DNA of 43,530 nucleotides from the IMG/VR virus record IMGVR_UViG_3300015371_000929, positions 1 to 43,530 of that record. The stretch is one strand, 5' to 3'. Origin of the DNA: a virus. This document shows, piece after piece, positions 8,801 through 17,955 of the stretch; within the stretch, counting starts at the first letter, position 1; the number at the start of each line of letters is the position of its first letter. Both the position numbers and the translations under genes were made by a program. Below the pieces are notes generated by a model that worked only from the letters and a program-made list of their open reading frames with translations, searched no databases and was not told the origin of the DNA.

Positions 8801-11800
8801 ATCGCCGATGGGCTGTGGAAGGGGATGCTCATGGTCTCCGACGCGACGAACACCAACGTCGCGTTCGGCATCCTCGAGCGGATCCGCGATCCCAAGACCG
8901 GCGAGCTGGTGCTGGAACGGGTCAAGACCCCCATCGGCGAGACCCAGCTCATCAACCAGTGGTTCGCCCTGGACCCGGTGGCGATGCGCCGGGCGATCCG
9001 CAACGCCTCGGGTGGGTGGACCCAGGTGAAGATCGGGCTGCACCGGTTGCTGAACAACGTGCCTCTCGGGGAGCACGTCACCGAGGATCATCTGCTCGCG
9101 TCCGCCGCGCGGTCGGGACTCAAGACCCGTCTGGCCGAGGCCATGGGCAAGGCCCGCCAGCCCGCCGCGACCCAGGTGGAGCGGGTGGTCGCGCCGGAGG
9201 TGGCGAGAGCCGAACGGGCTGCGTTCGCCGATCAGGTGTTCAAGGAGATGACGGCTCCGGGCGCTCCCTATGCCTCCCGGCCGCTTCCCGGTGGTGCGCT
9301 CGATTCCGTCGCAAAGACCGACCTTCGGGCGCGTCTTGACCGCTACGTGGACACGGGCAACGTCGAGCTGCTGCCGCAGAAGGAGCTGTCGACTCCCCAG
9401 CGCAAGGACGCCGCCGCGCTCAAGGCCCGCCACGAGGGGACTGCCGAGGTGGCACCGGATGAGGAGGCCGGGTCGCTGTTCGACCGCGACGAGCTCGAGA
9501 AGGCCATGTGGGTCATGGACGACCTCGCCAAGGCGGCGGTGTCCTCGGGAGCGCACGAAACCGTCGACGACTTCTACAACTCGGTCCGGCCCCGGTTCTC
9601 CGACCTCGTGGACGAGCAGAACGGGATCGCCTACTACAAGCGCATCTACGAGCCGGTGGGCCGGTACTCGCCCCAGGACATCGCACGGCGGGCCGAGGAG
9701 CACCTGGCCGCGCATCGCGGCGCCGACCTGTGGCATGTGGTGTCCAAGGAGGGGCTCGACCGCTACGCCACGCCGTTCCTCACCGGGGTCCACACGTTGC
9801 TGGACGGCTCCCAGGTCAACCGGCGCGACCTGTTCATGCAGATCCTCTCGGTGCTGTCCTCGGCGAACCCCCCGTCCCGCCAGCTCGACATGGCGATCGA
9901 GGCGTTCATCGGGGTCACGCAGGGCGAGCCGGCATCCCAGATTCTCGACCGCTGGGCGATCCAGGTGGCGAAGCACCGGGTCGCGGCAGAGGCCGGTGTC
10001 GCCACGCATGTCCGTGATGAGGTCGAGGCGGCCTGGGATGCGGTGGACGATGTGGTCGGCAGCAAGCTCATCGCGCGGGCCCGGCGCGATCTCGACGAGA
10101 CCGATTGGGAGGAGCTGTTCCGCGACGTTCCGACGACCTCCCCCGAGGCCGAGGGGCGGTGGGGGACGCGGACGGAGCTGCATTGGCAGCGCAACGACGA
10201 CGGGTCGTACACGGTCCACGGGTGGCACGGCACGGACCGGGGTGGCCTGCCGAACGACGACGTGCCGCGCGGGGTTCACGTCGGGACGTACAAGGCCGCC
10301 GTGGACCGGCTCTCGATGCGGGGGATCATCCAGCATCCGGCGCAGCCCGGTGCCCCGTCCACCATCCCGGCTATCGCGGAACCCACCTTGCAGGAGTCGA
10401 TGGACGAGGTGGGGCTGTGGCTCGAGAACAGCGAGTACTCGGTCGATCAGGTGATCGACATGGTGAAGGCCGGGGACCCGGAGATTCCCTCGGACGTCAC
10501 CAAGATGGTCGCCGACGCGCTCGACAACCCGAACCTCGATACGGAGGAGGCGGTCGACTGGCTGCACGCGCTCGCCGACAGCGATCACGGGCTGGCATAC
10601 GAGCCGCCCGACACCTTCGCTGGTGAGGCGGTTTCCGAGATGCTGCAGCCCGGCGAGCAGCTCCCCCCCGGTCCCGCCGAGCTGGCGCTCGATTGGGCGC
10701 ACAACATGGCGAAGGCGGACGGGTTCCATCCGGGGACGGCGGAGTACCAGACGGCGGTTCAGCAGCACTTCGAGCAGCAGCTCCAAACGGAGCTTGAGCT
10801 AGCGGGCGAGTCGCTTCCCGGTGCGCCTCCCACGTCCGTGCCGGGGACCAAGCCGGATGGGCCGTTCGTCCCGACGAGGATGCCCGGCGGGGCCATGCTC
10901 CCCCTCCATGAGCAGCCCGGCCGGGTGCGGGTTCTCCCGGTGTCGTTCCACCTCGAGAACCCCCTGGGCAGCCCGTGGGACGCGCTGTCCGATGCGGAGG
11001 CGAACACGCGAGCGATGGCGGTCGCGGAGGAAGGCATCCATGACGGCATCTTCTACCGCAACGAGGTGGAGGGAGAGGTTCTCGGGCGTCAGTCGCTCTC
11101 GGCCATCGTGTTCCGCAACGGCAAGGCGCTGCACCTCCGGCTGAACACCGGGAACCCGCTGCCGTCCGTCCGCACGATGCTCGAGGACATCGTGTCGGGC
11201 TCCCGCAAGATCGGGGAGCTGGACTACAAGACCCAGCAGATGTTCATTCAGCCCGAGCTGGTGGATCGCGGGTTGAAGCGCGACAGATTTGTCCGCGATC
11301 CCAACGCCCCGACCCGGACGTTCCATGAGGGGCAGCGTGCCCTGGTCGATTGGGGGCCGGGGATGCCGGGGCACCACAACCAGGCCGAGCTGATGCGCGT
11401 GCCGATCTCGGAGCTGCTCGAGGCCCACCCCAGCCACTTCGATGCGGTCCACGGTCCCGGCGCGTACCCGATCCTGCACGCCGATCCCTCGGAGATCGCC
11501 GCGGCGGGCGATGTTCGTCCGCCGGTGGTGCAGTTGCAGGGGTCGAAGCTGGGGGGGACCACGCACGACGACTCCCAGCTCATCGTCGATGCCTTGCAGC
11601 GGGGCGACGAGGACGTCCTCGTGTGGCGGCACGACCACAACCCGCACAAGACCTACGAGGAGGACGTCGACGACGCCGTGGGGGCCATCCGGAACCGGCT
11701 GGTCTACACGGGGATGGACAAGTGGCCGGACCTGTACACGGGCGAGCACCTTCCGCTGTTCGCCCAGAAGCGCATGAAGGTCCACGCCATGTACCGGCTC

Positions 11801-14800
11801 CTGCATGACGGCGACGACCAGGCCATGATGATCGACCGCTGGATCGCCAGGGGGTTCGGGTTCTCGGGCAAGGGCGAGATCCCCGCCGGCGACTTCCGCC
11901 AGATCGAGGATGCCGTCCGCCTCGTCGCCAAGCAGAACGGGTGGAGTCCGGGTCAGGCCCAGAGCGTGCTGTGGGACATGTTCAAGAACGAGCACGCGGA
12001 CATGCTGCAGAGCACCGCGGCCGACCTGCGCGTTGCGGCTGATCGCTTCGAGGTCGCCGCCGACCCCCGCATCGACGAGGCCACGATGGCGCCCATCGAC
12101 CTCGGGCCGATGTACGAGGCCACGGGGCGCGACCCCATGTGGCAGTCGCTCCGTCCCGAGCATGTCCTGACCACCTGGGGCATCCCGACGGTGGGGCACT
12201 TCCCCGGCGTGACGATGCACTCGCTGATCGAGGACGGGCGCCGGATGGGGGACATCGCCATCTGGGCGGACGAGTCGGGGCGGGCCCGTGGCTATCTCAC
12301 CCACTACAAGCAGGTCCCCGAGGGCAGCCCCATCTCGGAGATCGGGGTCGAGCCGGAGTTCCGCGCCCAGGGGATTCCTCAGCAGATGGCCGAGCAGCTC
12401 GTGGACCACCTGGGGATTCGCATGAGCGACCTCGTGGAGGCCGGGCTGCACGGCGGGGGGTTCACCGAGGCCGGTGCCAGGATGCTCAAGCGCGAGGCGC
12501 TGGCGGACGGCAACGCCGCGTGGGAGCGGGTGCGGAACCACCCCGCCCGCAAGCAGTTGTTCGGCAAGAGGATGCCGAACCGCAACGACCCGGCAGCCCT
12601 GCGGAAGCTGGCGAACTCCCTGTCGAGGCAGGCCAAGAAGGCTCGTGACGCCCGAGACATGAAGGAGCTGATCGAGTCCGGCGACGTGTTCGAGAACGGG
12701 CTGACGCAGCGCATGGCGAGGCTCCGCGCGCTGGCTCCCCGCGAGAAGGGCCAGGTCGGGGAGCTGACGTGGCTGACCCAGGACAAGCTCGACAAGTTCC
12801 GCAAGCGCAACGAGATGGGCAAGACCCTCGCCATGACCGAGCTGGGCGACCAGCGGGCACGCATGACGATCTACCAGGGTGGCGGGGACTGGCTGACCGT
12901 GACGCATGAGATGGGCCACTACATGCGCTCGATGCTCACCGATGCGGACCTCGACCTCCTCGAGCACTACCTCGGCGTGCAGCGCCAGACCCGCCGGGTG
13001 TTCTCCGCGCCGGGGCAGGTCTTGTTCCACTCGAAGCCGGAAGGCGTGGACATGGGGGCTAGGGTCCGCGACACCTCGCGCTGGCCGATGGAGGCCGAGG
13101 AGAAGTTCGCCGAGGGCTTGGAGAACTTCGCCAACTACGCGATCGCTCCCCCGGAGCTGACCGGGGTGTTCCGGCAGATCATGGGGTGGCTCAAGCGTGG
13201 GTACCAGCGATTGCAGGGCAACCCGGAGCTTCGCGCCGAGATGGGCCTCACGCCGGAGCTCGAGGCGTTCTGGAAGCGCATGTTCGACGGGTCGCGCTAC
13301 GCGAAGCACCCCCTGGTCGCCGTCCCCCGGCTGACCCCGGAGGAGATGGTCCTGCACGGGGGCGAGTTCGCGCGGGAGCTGTTCACCCGGACCCTCGGCT
13401 CAGAGGGCTACCTCGCCATCTGGAAGCCCGCGATGGTCATTCGCCTGGGCTACATCTTCCGCGTCCCGTTCTTCGATGAAACGATCCGCAACTTGGCCGA
13501 CGTCGGGCTGCTGAACCGCATGAAGGCCGGCACCCGCTCCGCGCAGGTGCTCACCCACGCCTCCAACGCCGGGCTCGTCCCGAAGGGGTGGGTGGAGACT
13601 GTCCACGAGCTGCCGATGCAGGACGGCGGGACGTTCGCCCTGCGCCAGCCGCTTCCGGGGATGCTCCCCCACGAGCTGTACGCCGACTCCCGCACCAAGC
13701 ACTTCGGCGAGATCTACCAGTCGTTCGGGGAGGAGCAGAAGCGGGTCCAGAAGGGCCTCGCCGACGGGTACGGCCTGGTCGATCCCCCCGGTCCCAAGCC
13801 TCCCTCGTTCGGGCTGCGGAGCCGCAGGGAGGACAAGGCGTGGAGCCACTACTTCCGGTCGTGGACCGACGCGGTGAACGGCCACCTCGCCATGGGGGCG
13901 TTCGGCCACGAGGCGCTGTTCCACATCTCGGAGGGCATGACCCGCGAGCAGTCCATCGACGAGCTGCTGCGTCTGCTGGGATCGGGGGACCGGGCGTTCA
14001 CCTCGGCCGCCAAGCGCATCGGGATCGACGAGCTGTCGCCGGAGGAGCTGCGGACCTGGATGGGCACGACGGTGGACATGGCGCGGCGCTACACGCTGGG
14101 GGACCGCAAGCTCGCGTTCGCCGCCATGCGCCGGGAGGCCGATCCGGGGATGCTCGCCACCGTCATCAACGAGGCTGCGGCCCACGGTGAGGAGCTGACG
14201 CTGCCGTCCGTCCACGGGATGCAGGCGGCGGTCCAGTCGGGCCGCATGAACCCGCTGAAAGACGCGGTGGACTTCATGGCGAAGTGGATCCTGCAGGAGC
14301 CCACGAACCGCCTGAACCGCCAGCCGTTCTTCAAGGCGTGGTACTCGATGATGATGGAGATGCAGATGCGCCTCGCCAAGGCGGGGGGGGCGATGCCTCT
14401 CGACACCCGCGAGGCCGAGATGGTCGTCAAGCAGATGCAGCGCCAGGCCCGAGAGTTCGCCATCAACCGGACCCAGCGCATCCTGTTCGACTTCCGCGAC
14501 CAGTCCCGGCTCGCGGAGATGATGTCGTTCGTCGCCCCGTTCTTCCAGCCGTTCGCCGAGGCGATCAGCGTGTACTCCCAGCTCATCCGCAAGAACCCGA
14601 TGCTGATCCCCTACGCGCGGGTCCTGTGGAAGTACGCCAACGACCAGGGCATCGTCCGCAAGGATCCGGACACGGGCCAGAACGTCGTGCCCCTGTCCAA
14701 CTTCTTCTTCATGGCGCCGATCCTGAGCGCGGTGTACGGCCACGAGAACATGCCGGGGTTCTCGCTGTCCGCGCCCCTGTCCTCGTTCAACCTGTTCTTC

Positions 14801-16939
14801 AACAACGCGATCCCGTTCGCCACGCCGTTCAACATCGCCGGGACCGTGAACATCCCCCTGCCGGGGTTCGCGCCGCCCGTCCAGTGGCTCATCCAGGCGT
14901 ACCTCAACTGGCGTGACCCGAACCACGACTCCAAGCTGACGGCCTGGGCGTTCCAGTACGGCCCCATCGGGATTCACTCGCTATTCCCGACCTACGTGAA
15001 CAACATCATCAACGCGCTGTCGGGCGGGAAGTGGAACCCGGACCAGTCGGCCGCCTACGTCGACGACTTCGAGGCGCTCGCCATCGCGCAGGGCACGGCG
15101 CCGCTCAAGGAGGACGGGCAGATCGACTACGAGCGGCTCCGCGAGATGGCGAACAAGCAGGCGGGCATCTTCTACGGGTTCAAGAGCTTCATCTCCTGGG
15201 CGTTCCCCGCCGGCCCGACCACCGACTTCCCCACCGTGGAGCTGAGCCGGGAGTTCCGCGACTTGCAGGCCAACCCGAAGTACGGGCCGCTCGGGGCGCG
15301 CGACGAGTTCATCCGTCGCCACCCGGAGCCGGGCATGGGCATCTTCACCATCGCCAAGACGATGTGGGACAAGACCGACCCCGGCCTCCCGACCAAGTTC
15401 TCGGTCCCGTCGATCCCGGCGAATGAGATCGCCGACAAGGTGCTGTCGACGCCTGGGTTCAAGGAGTTCGCGGCTCGGTTCCCCGCGCTGGCGTGGGCCG
15501 TCCTGCCGCCGGCGGCGTTCGCGTCGGGGGAGTACGACCCCGACATCTTCCGCAAGCAGGTCGCGCTGATCCAGCGGTCGTACAAGGACCCCACGGCCTA
15601 CGCCAAGGAGGGCCGGGCCGCGGAGGGGTGGGTCTCGTACTTCCACCTCCGCGAGGGCTGGGAGGCCCGCCAGCAGGCGTTCATCGACCAGGGCATCCCG
15701 GAGACAGCACCCGAGTGGATCGCGGCCAAGAACGACTTTGACGCCGGTGTGACCCAGCTCCAACGGACCAACTTCGAGTGGGACACGGAGTTTGGCGCGG
15801 CCATCGACTTGAAGATCGACCCGAACGTCCTGGCGTACCTGCGGAAGGCCCGGAGCGACGAGGTGCTCCGCGACTTCCCGGTGGGCAAGGCACTCGATGA
15901 GTACTTCACCGGGCGCGATGCCATCGAGAAGGAGATGAAGCGCCTCGGGATCGGCTCGATCGACAGCCAGTCGGCCATCGACACGGGGCTGGCCCAGCAG
16001 TACACGGACCTCGTGGGCGACCCGGAGAAGAACACCGGGCTCATGGCCGATCCCGACTTCGAGCGGCTGTACCAGATGTTCCTCGGCGACGACCTCATGG
16101 GGCTCAAGTCGAACGCGAGCGTGAAGATCAACGGCATTCCCCCGGAGTTGAAGGACCGGGTGTACGGGTGGGGCCGGGACTACGCGGACATCCTCGACCG
16201 CATCCAGATCGCGGGTTCCGACACCGACCGGGCGCTGCTGTTCCAGCAGGAGCGCGACATGGTGAACCGGGCCTATGCCGACTACCCGGAGGAGTGGAAC
16301 CCGGCGATCCTGCAGTACGACGCGCTCGGCTACGACATGAAGCGGCGCCGCGCCATGAGCGTGATGACCAAGCCGTACGAGTTCCTCGACCAGCTCGAGC
16401 GCAGCTACATCCTGGGGGATGCCACGTCGGCCTCGGCCGAGCAGATATGGGCGCAGGTCGGGGACGCCCGCATCCAGATCGGCCAGGCCCAGGACGCCAA
16501 CCCGGACTTCGACTCGGCAGCGGCCTACGCCCAGCTCGATGAGTGGGTCCAGGGCAAGGCCGAGTCCGACCCGACCTTCGCCGCGCAGCTCGCCAACGCG
16601 AACACCTGGGGGTACTCGTTCTTCAAGATCAGCGGGTTCACCAACGGAGACTCCCCCTCGGCGGATAGCTGGCGCGCGGTGCAGTCCGCCATGGTGCAGA
16701 TCCAGGATTGGGCGGATCAGAACGACATGCACGGGGACATCGGGTTCGACGAGACCAAGAAGTTCGCCTGGACGGACGCGAAGAAGCAGCTCTACAGCTA
16801 CATCCAGCAGCTCGCGGGGTCGGACACGACGTTCGCGGGGCAGATCGAGTACCTCGAGCGGAACACCCGGTCCGACCTGATCGACGTGTTCATGCCAGAG
16901 GTCTACTTCCCACTCGGGGGGGTGAGGTCCGTTGGCTGA
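5822..16939 (+). CDS. Giant 3705-aa polyvalent protein: ART-like, GNAT-like, HExxH protease
   Basis: This single gene spans 11.1 kb. Regions in order: Pro-rich disordered N terminus (1-110); a long mixed/helical region (120-1400); an ADP-ribosyltransferase-like first half with HGT (1469-1471) and GVHVGT (1484-1489); a ~210-aa Pro/Glu-rich insertion; the second ART-like half with VLPVSFHLENPL (1704-1715) and DGIFYRNEVEG (1741-1751); a GNAT-like stretch (about 2144-2205, VEPEFRAQGI at 2176); a zinc metallopeptidase with HEMGH (2362-2366) and a downstream AEEKFAE (2425-2431) that could supply the third ligand; then ~1250 mostly helical residues, with an NRTQRILFDF...APFFQP segment near 2882. This matches phage polyvalent proteins that are packaged and injected to act on host or invading-DNA defences. 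That function is inference. GTG 5822 follows the preceding stop at once. Placement between portal and capsid is unusual. Confidence 0.85.
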   Translation: MAVLTDPRVPLPEEEEPRPQVQPTPQPSPQPPYAPPTRPPVTPTPSPTVGVAPGEAPRRDSPETWDTPGILKSQVPMSGLVPTKRIRVPIPSEPEHLDQPEPEPWTAQGPYARLRRVEQASFGKLPTTFVMGLSEADVPDWLLTRATGELSQAWDVNPSLLGLHPGPPGSDTWIAPNTNQIVSGVQARHLLAVYKEQSIRSLLADITTPDGRVELQAGAIAHRRGEPVVNNPGILSVATVIDALTRSGHMSERSLEQVLGTGVSIAGLLDDPALTDEERTKRLDDFAHNLALTEGQTAGHWTMWVGAAEDAAAKGVRFDTMADLLVQYAGLPPPGSRGEAVDPEEIKRRFHISSVQQNPVREFEGTYYFFDPISGQWQVVSPEVVGELRAAAPRIVSRFAPTEQALAVGAVQALGADVQHMDTSPGSWGLPTNVATSYGGGHVSKPPSREQYAAMGFLPGPGGFDLSRPNDWWRESAKIAAKVKTDQAAWENSWVAAGLGSLGMSLDWMYRHGQGLLLRDAASVGWLLSRPFMGQDEANAGFDEMVSKAQAVEQGRTSLGKLAVSEGSLFSFLPQWSAPILDLGTAWYFDPFVVGMGAFKAYRMARYGVKSVDEALRAGRSVFTAPRLERALAEDSSTYLGRLSARSPTARNVLESMLERNKDRAERLWARSAEQVIDTPHAKLGGKPLWQWLYDQAVTVAKEGKSGTLFRRANEHLRTVMARDAIDPNLARTIEQVVNLGYTSGRSAEEVARMVRQTLMAGLGVKPLDDQFFRVIRRQLLDEATTQRMRMSVPIPDRTLVGRTDSFRLFDLQQKLAHLDEVEHVFTGGSRITDAGERQAGSFLDVLGGGEVPTGHTYGEAQTGRGIAVGDTGGRIGFVQGELPYYSAVHRAAERIRQSAFADTEAGSYIDRLLNHVPPALLPFERTFVKNIDMRARRAGVWTREEQEGFVARAAQISAVTNPDRERSMIRFIEDFTKRTWEQIRLRAGLPADIADGLWKGMLMVSDATNTNVAFGILERIRDPKTGELVLERVKTPIGETQLINQWFALDPVAMRRAIRNASGGWTQVKIGLHRLLNNVPLGEHVTEDHLLASAARSGLKTRLAEAMGKARQPAATQVERVVAPEVARAERAAFADQVFKEMTAPGAPYASRPLPGGALDSVAKTDLRARLDRYVDTGNVELLPQKELSTPQRKDAAALKARHEGTAEVAPDEEAGSLFDRDELEKAMWVMDDLAKAAVSSGAHETVDDFYNSVRPRFSDLVDEQNGIAYYKRIYEPVGRYSPQDIARRAEEHLAAHRGADLWHVVSKEGLDRYATPFLTGVHTLLDGSQVNRRDLFMQILSVLSSANPPSRQLDMAIEAFIGVTQGEPASQILDRWAIQVAKHRVAAEAGVATHVRDEVEAAWDAVDDVVGSKLIARARRDLDETDWEELFRDVPTTSPEAEGRWGTRTELHWQRNDDGSYTVHGWHGTDRGGLPNDDVPRGVHVGTYKAAVDRLSMRGIIQHPAQPGAPSTIPAIAEPTLQESMDEVGLWLENSEYSVDQVIDMVKAGDPEIPSDVTKMVADALDNPNLDTEEAVDWLHALADSDHGLAYEPPDTFAGEAVSEMLQPGEQLPPGPAELALDWAHNMAKADGFHPGTAEYQTAVQQHFEQQLQTELELAGESLPGAPPTSVPGTKPDGPFVPTRMPGGAMLPLHEQPGRVRVLPVSFHLENPLGSPWDALSDAEANTRAMAVAEEGIHDGIFYRNEVEGEVLGRQSLSAIVFRNGKALHLRLNTGNPLPSVRTMLEDIVSGSRKIGELDYKTQQMFIQPELVDRGLKRDRFVRDPNAPTRTFHEGQRALVDWGPGMPGHHNQAELMRVPISELLEAHPSHFDAVHGPGAYPILHADPSEIAAAGDVRPPVVQLQGSKLGGTTHDDSQLIVDALQRGDEDVLVWRHDHNPHKTYEEDVDDAVGAIRNRLVYTGMDKWPDLYTGEHLPLFAQKRMKVHAMYRLLHDGDDQAMMIDRWIARGFGFSGKGEIPAGDFRQIEDAVRLVAKQNGWSPGQAQSVLWDMFKNEHADMLQSTAADLRVAADRFEVAADPRIDEATMAPIDLGPMYEATGRDPMWQSLRPEHVLTTWGIPTVGHFPGVTMHSLIEDGRRMGDIAIWADESGRARGYLTHYKQVPEGSPISEIGVEPEFRAQGIPQQMAEQLVDHLGIRMSDLVEAGLHGGGFTEAGARMLKREALADGNAAWERVRNHPARKQLFGKRMPNRNDPAALRKLANSLSRQAKKARDARDMKELIESGDVFENGLTQRMARLRALAPREKGQVGELTWLTQDKLDKFRKRNEMGKTLAMTELGDQRARMTIYQGGGDWLTVTHEMGHYMRSMLTDADLDLLEHYLGVQRQTRRVFSAPGQVLFHSKPEGVDMGARVRDTSRWPMEAEEKFAEGLENFANYAIAPPELTGVFRQIMGWLKRGYQRLQGNPELRAEMGLTPELEAFWKRMFDGSRYAKHPLVAVPRLTPEEMVLHGGEFARELFTRTLGSEGYLAIWKPAMVIRLGYIFRVPFFDETIRNLADVGLLNRMKAGTRSAQVLTHASNAGLVPKGWVETVHELPMQDGGTFALRQPLPGMLPHELYADSRTKHFGEIYQSFGEEQKRVQKGLADGYGLVDPPGPKPPSFGLRSRREDKAWSHYFRSWTDAVNGHLAMGAFGHEALFHISEGMTREQSIDELLRLLGSGDRAFTSAAKRIGIDELSPEELRTWMGTTVDMARRYTLGDRKLAFAAMRREADPGMLATVINEAAAHGEELTLPSVHGMQAAVQSGRMNPLKDAVDFMAKWILQEPTNRLNRQPFFKAWYSMMMEMQMRLAKAGGAMPLDTREAEMVVKQMQRQAREFAINRTQRILFDFRDQSRLAEMMSFVAPFFQPFAEAISVYSQLIRKNPMLIPYARVLWKYANDQGIVRKDPDTGQNVVPLSNFFFMAPILSAVYGHENMPGFSLSAPLSSFNLFFNNAIPFATPFNIAGTVNIPLPGFAPPVQWLIQAYLNWRDPNHDSKLTAWAFQYGPIGIHSLFPTYVNNIINALSGGKWNPDQSAAYVDDFEALAIAQGTAPLKEDGQIDYERLREMANKQAGIFYGFKSFISWAFPAGPTTDFPTVELSREFRDLQANPKYGPLGARDEFIRRHPEPGMGIFTIAKTMWDKTDPGLPTKFSVPSIPANEIADKVLSTPGFKEFAARFPALAWAVLPPAAFASGEYDPDIFRKQVALIQRSYKDPTAYAKEGRAAEGWVSYFHLREGWEARQQAFIDQGIPETAPEWIAAKNDFDAGVTQLQRTNFEWDTEFGAAIDLKIDPNVLAYLRKARSDEVLRDFPVGKALDEYFTGRDAIEKEMKRLGIGSIDSQSAIDTGLAQQYTDLVGDPEKNTGLMADPDFERLYQMFLGDDLMGLKSNASVKINGIPPELKDRVYGWGRDYADILDRIQIAGSDTDRALLFQQERDMVNRAYADYPEEWNPAILQYDALGYDMKRRRAMSVMTKPYEFLDQLERSYILGDATSASAEQIWAQVGDARIQIGQAQDANPDFDSAAAYAQLDEWVQGKAESDPTFAAQLANANTWGYSFFKISGFTNGDSPSADSWRAVQSAMVQIQDWADQNDMHGDIGFDETKKFAWTDAKKQLYSYIQQLAGSDTTFAGQIEYLERNTRSDLIDVFMPEVYFPLGGVRSVG

Positions 16940-17954
16940 CGCACAGGGCAACCAGTTCCAGTTCGGCGATCCCACGGGAGCGTCCACGTCGTACTCCGCA
17001 CCCGGAGGGGTCGCTCCGGGGACGACGTACACGCCCGGTGCCGTCGACAACAAGCTCTACGTCGAGGTGTCCGCTGCCGGGGTCGCGGCGTTCGTGTACC
17101 TGACGGGCCAGGAGCTTCACGACGCCATCGCCGCGGGTCGCCACGTCTACGAGCCGACGTCGAGCGAGGTGCTCACGATGCTCAAGGACGGGCGGCTGAA
17201 CCCGGAGCAGCTTCCCGACGAGGTTCGCACCGAGCTGGGCCGGTTGCAGCACGCCGACCCCAGCATCGGCCCGGTGTTCCAGACCCCCGCGCTGGCGGGG
17301 GATTCCGGCGCCGGCGCGGACGGCGGGTTCCACTTCGACCCGAACGCCATCGGCGATCCCATCACCAAGGACGCGACCGACTGGTACTACAAGCTGTACG
17401 GGATCTCCCCGCCCGAGGGGTACATCGACCAGCTCAAGTCGCAGTACACCGACATCTACTCGATCAAGGCCGCGATCCTGGCCCAGGCCCGCAAGGACAA
17501 GGCACCGGGCCTCGCCACCCTCACCAAGTCCCAGCTCTCCCCGCAGGAGCAGCGCCTCTCATCGCTCACGTCCGCAGCGGAGACCTACTACTTCGAGCTG
17601 TACGGGCGCCCGTCGCCACCGGGCGAGATCCTCAAGATGGCGCAGTCGGGCATGAGCCTGTTCGGCATCCAGCAGTCGCTCCTCAAGGGAGCGAAGGCGG
17701 CCGGGGCACCGGGGTACGCCGACGTGAGGTTCCAGCAGGAGGTGTCCTCGGGCCAGCAGCTCTACTTCTCCCTGTGGGGCCGGGACGCCCCGCCGCAGTA
17801 CATCGAGAAGCGGATCACCGACGACGGCATGAACCTGTGGGAGCTCGAGAAGTTCGAGCGGTCCAAGCCCGCGTTCATGGACACGAAGGTGGCGAAGGAC
17901 GAGATATTCGCGGCCGCGGGCCAACTGACGAACTTCCTGGGGATGGGGTACTGA
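16932..17954 (+). CDS. Triplicate-repeat virion protein candidate
   Basis: The 340-aa product has three degenerate ~45-aa units: about 148-195 (WYYKLYGISPPEGYI), 215-260 (YYFELYGRPSPPGEI) and 274-315 (LYFSLWGRDAPPQYI), each followed by a helical part with a 'G.sl..i' turn. The pattern recalls DUF4214-type repeats ('lY..lLGR.pd..Gl..w'), but no firm family match is claimed. The TTG start overlaps the giant gene's end by eight bases, with GGTGAGG upstream, so its expression is tied to the giant protein. An internal virion or ejection-associated role is plausible. Confidence 0.8.
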   Translation: MADAQGNQFQFGDPTGASTSYSAPGGVAPGTTYTPGAVDNKLYVEVSAAGVAAFVYLTGQELHDAIAAGRHVYEPTSSEVLTMLKDGRLNPEQLPDEVRTELGRLQHADPSIGPVFQTPALAGDSGAGADGGFHFDPNAIGDPITKDATDWYYKLYGISPPEGYIDQLKSQYTDIYSIKAAILAQARKDKAPGLATLTKSQLSPQEQRLSSLTSAAETYYFELYGRPSPPGEILKMAQSGMSLFGIQQSLLKGAKAAGAPGYADVRFQQEVSSGQQLYFSLWGRDAPPQYIEKRITDDGMNLWELEKFERSKPAFMDTKVAKDEIFAAAGQLTNFLGMGY

Positions 17955-17955
17955 G

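Noticed and set aside
7220-13357. Very long leftward reading frames (1188 and 852 aa) opposite the giant gene
   Set aside because: They mirror the coding frame in high-GC DNA, are Val/Gly/His/Arg-rich without motifs, and lack ribosome sites; the opposite strand holds clear domains.
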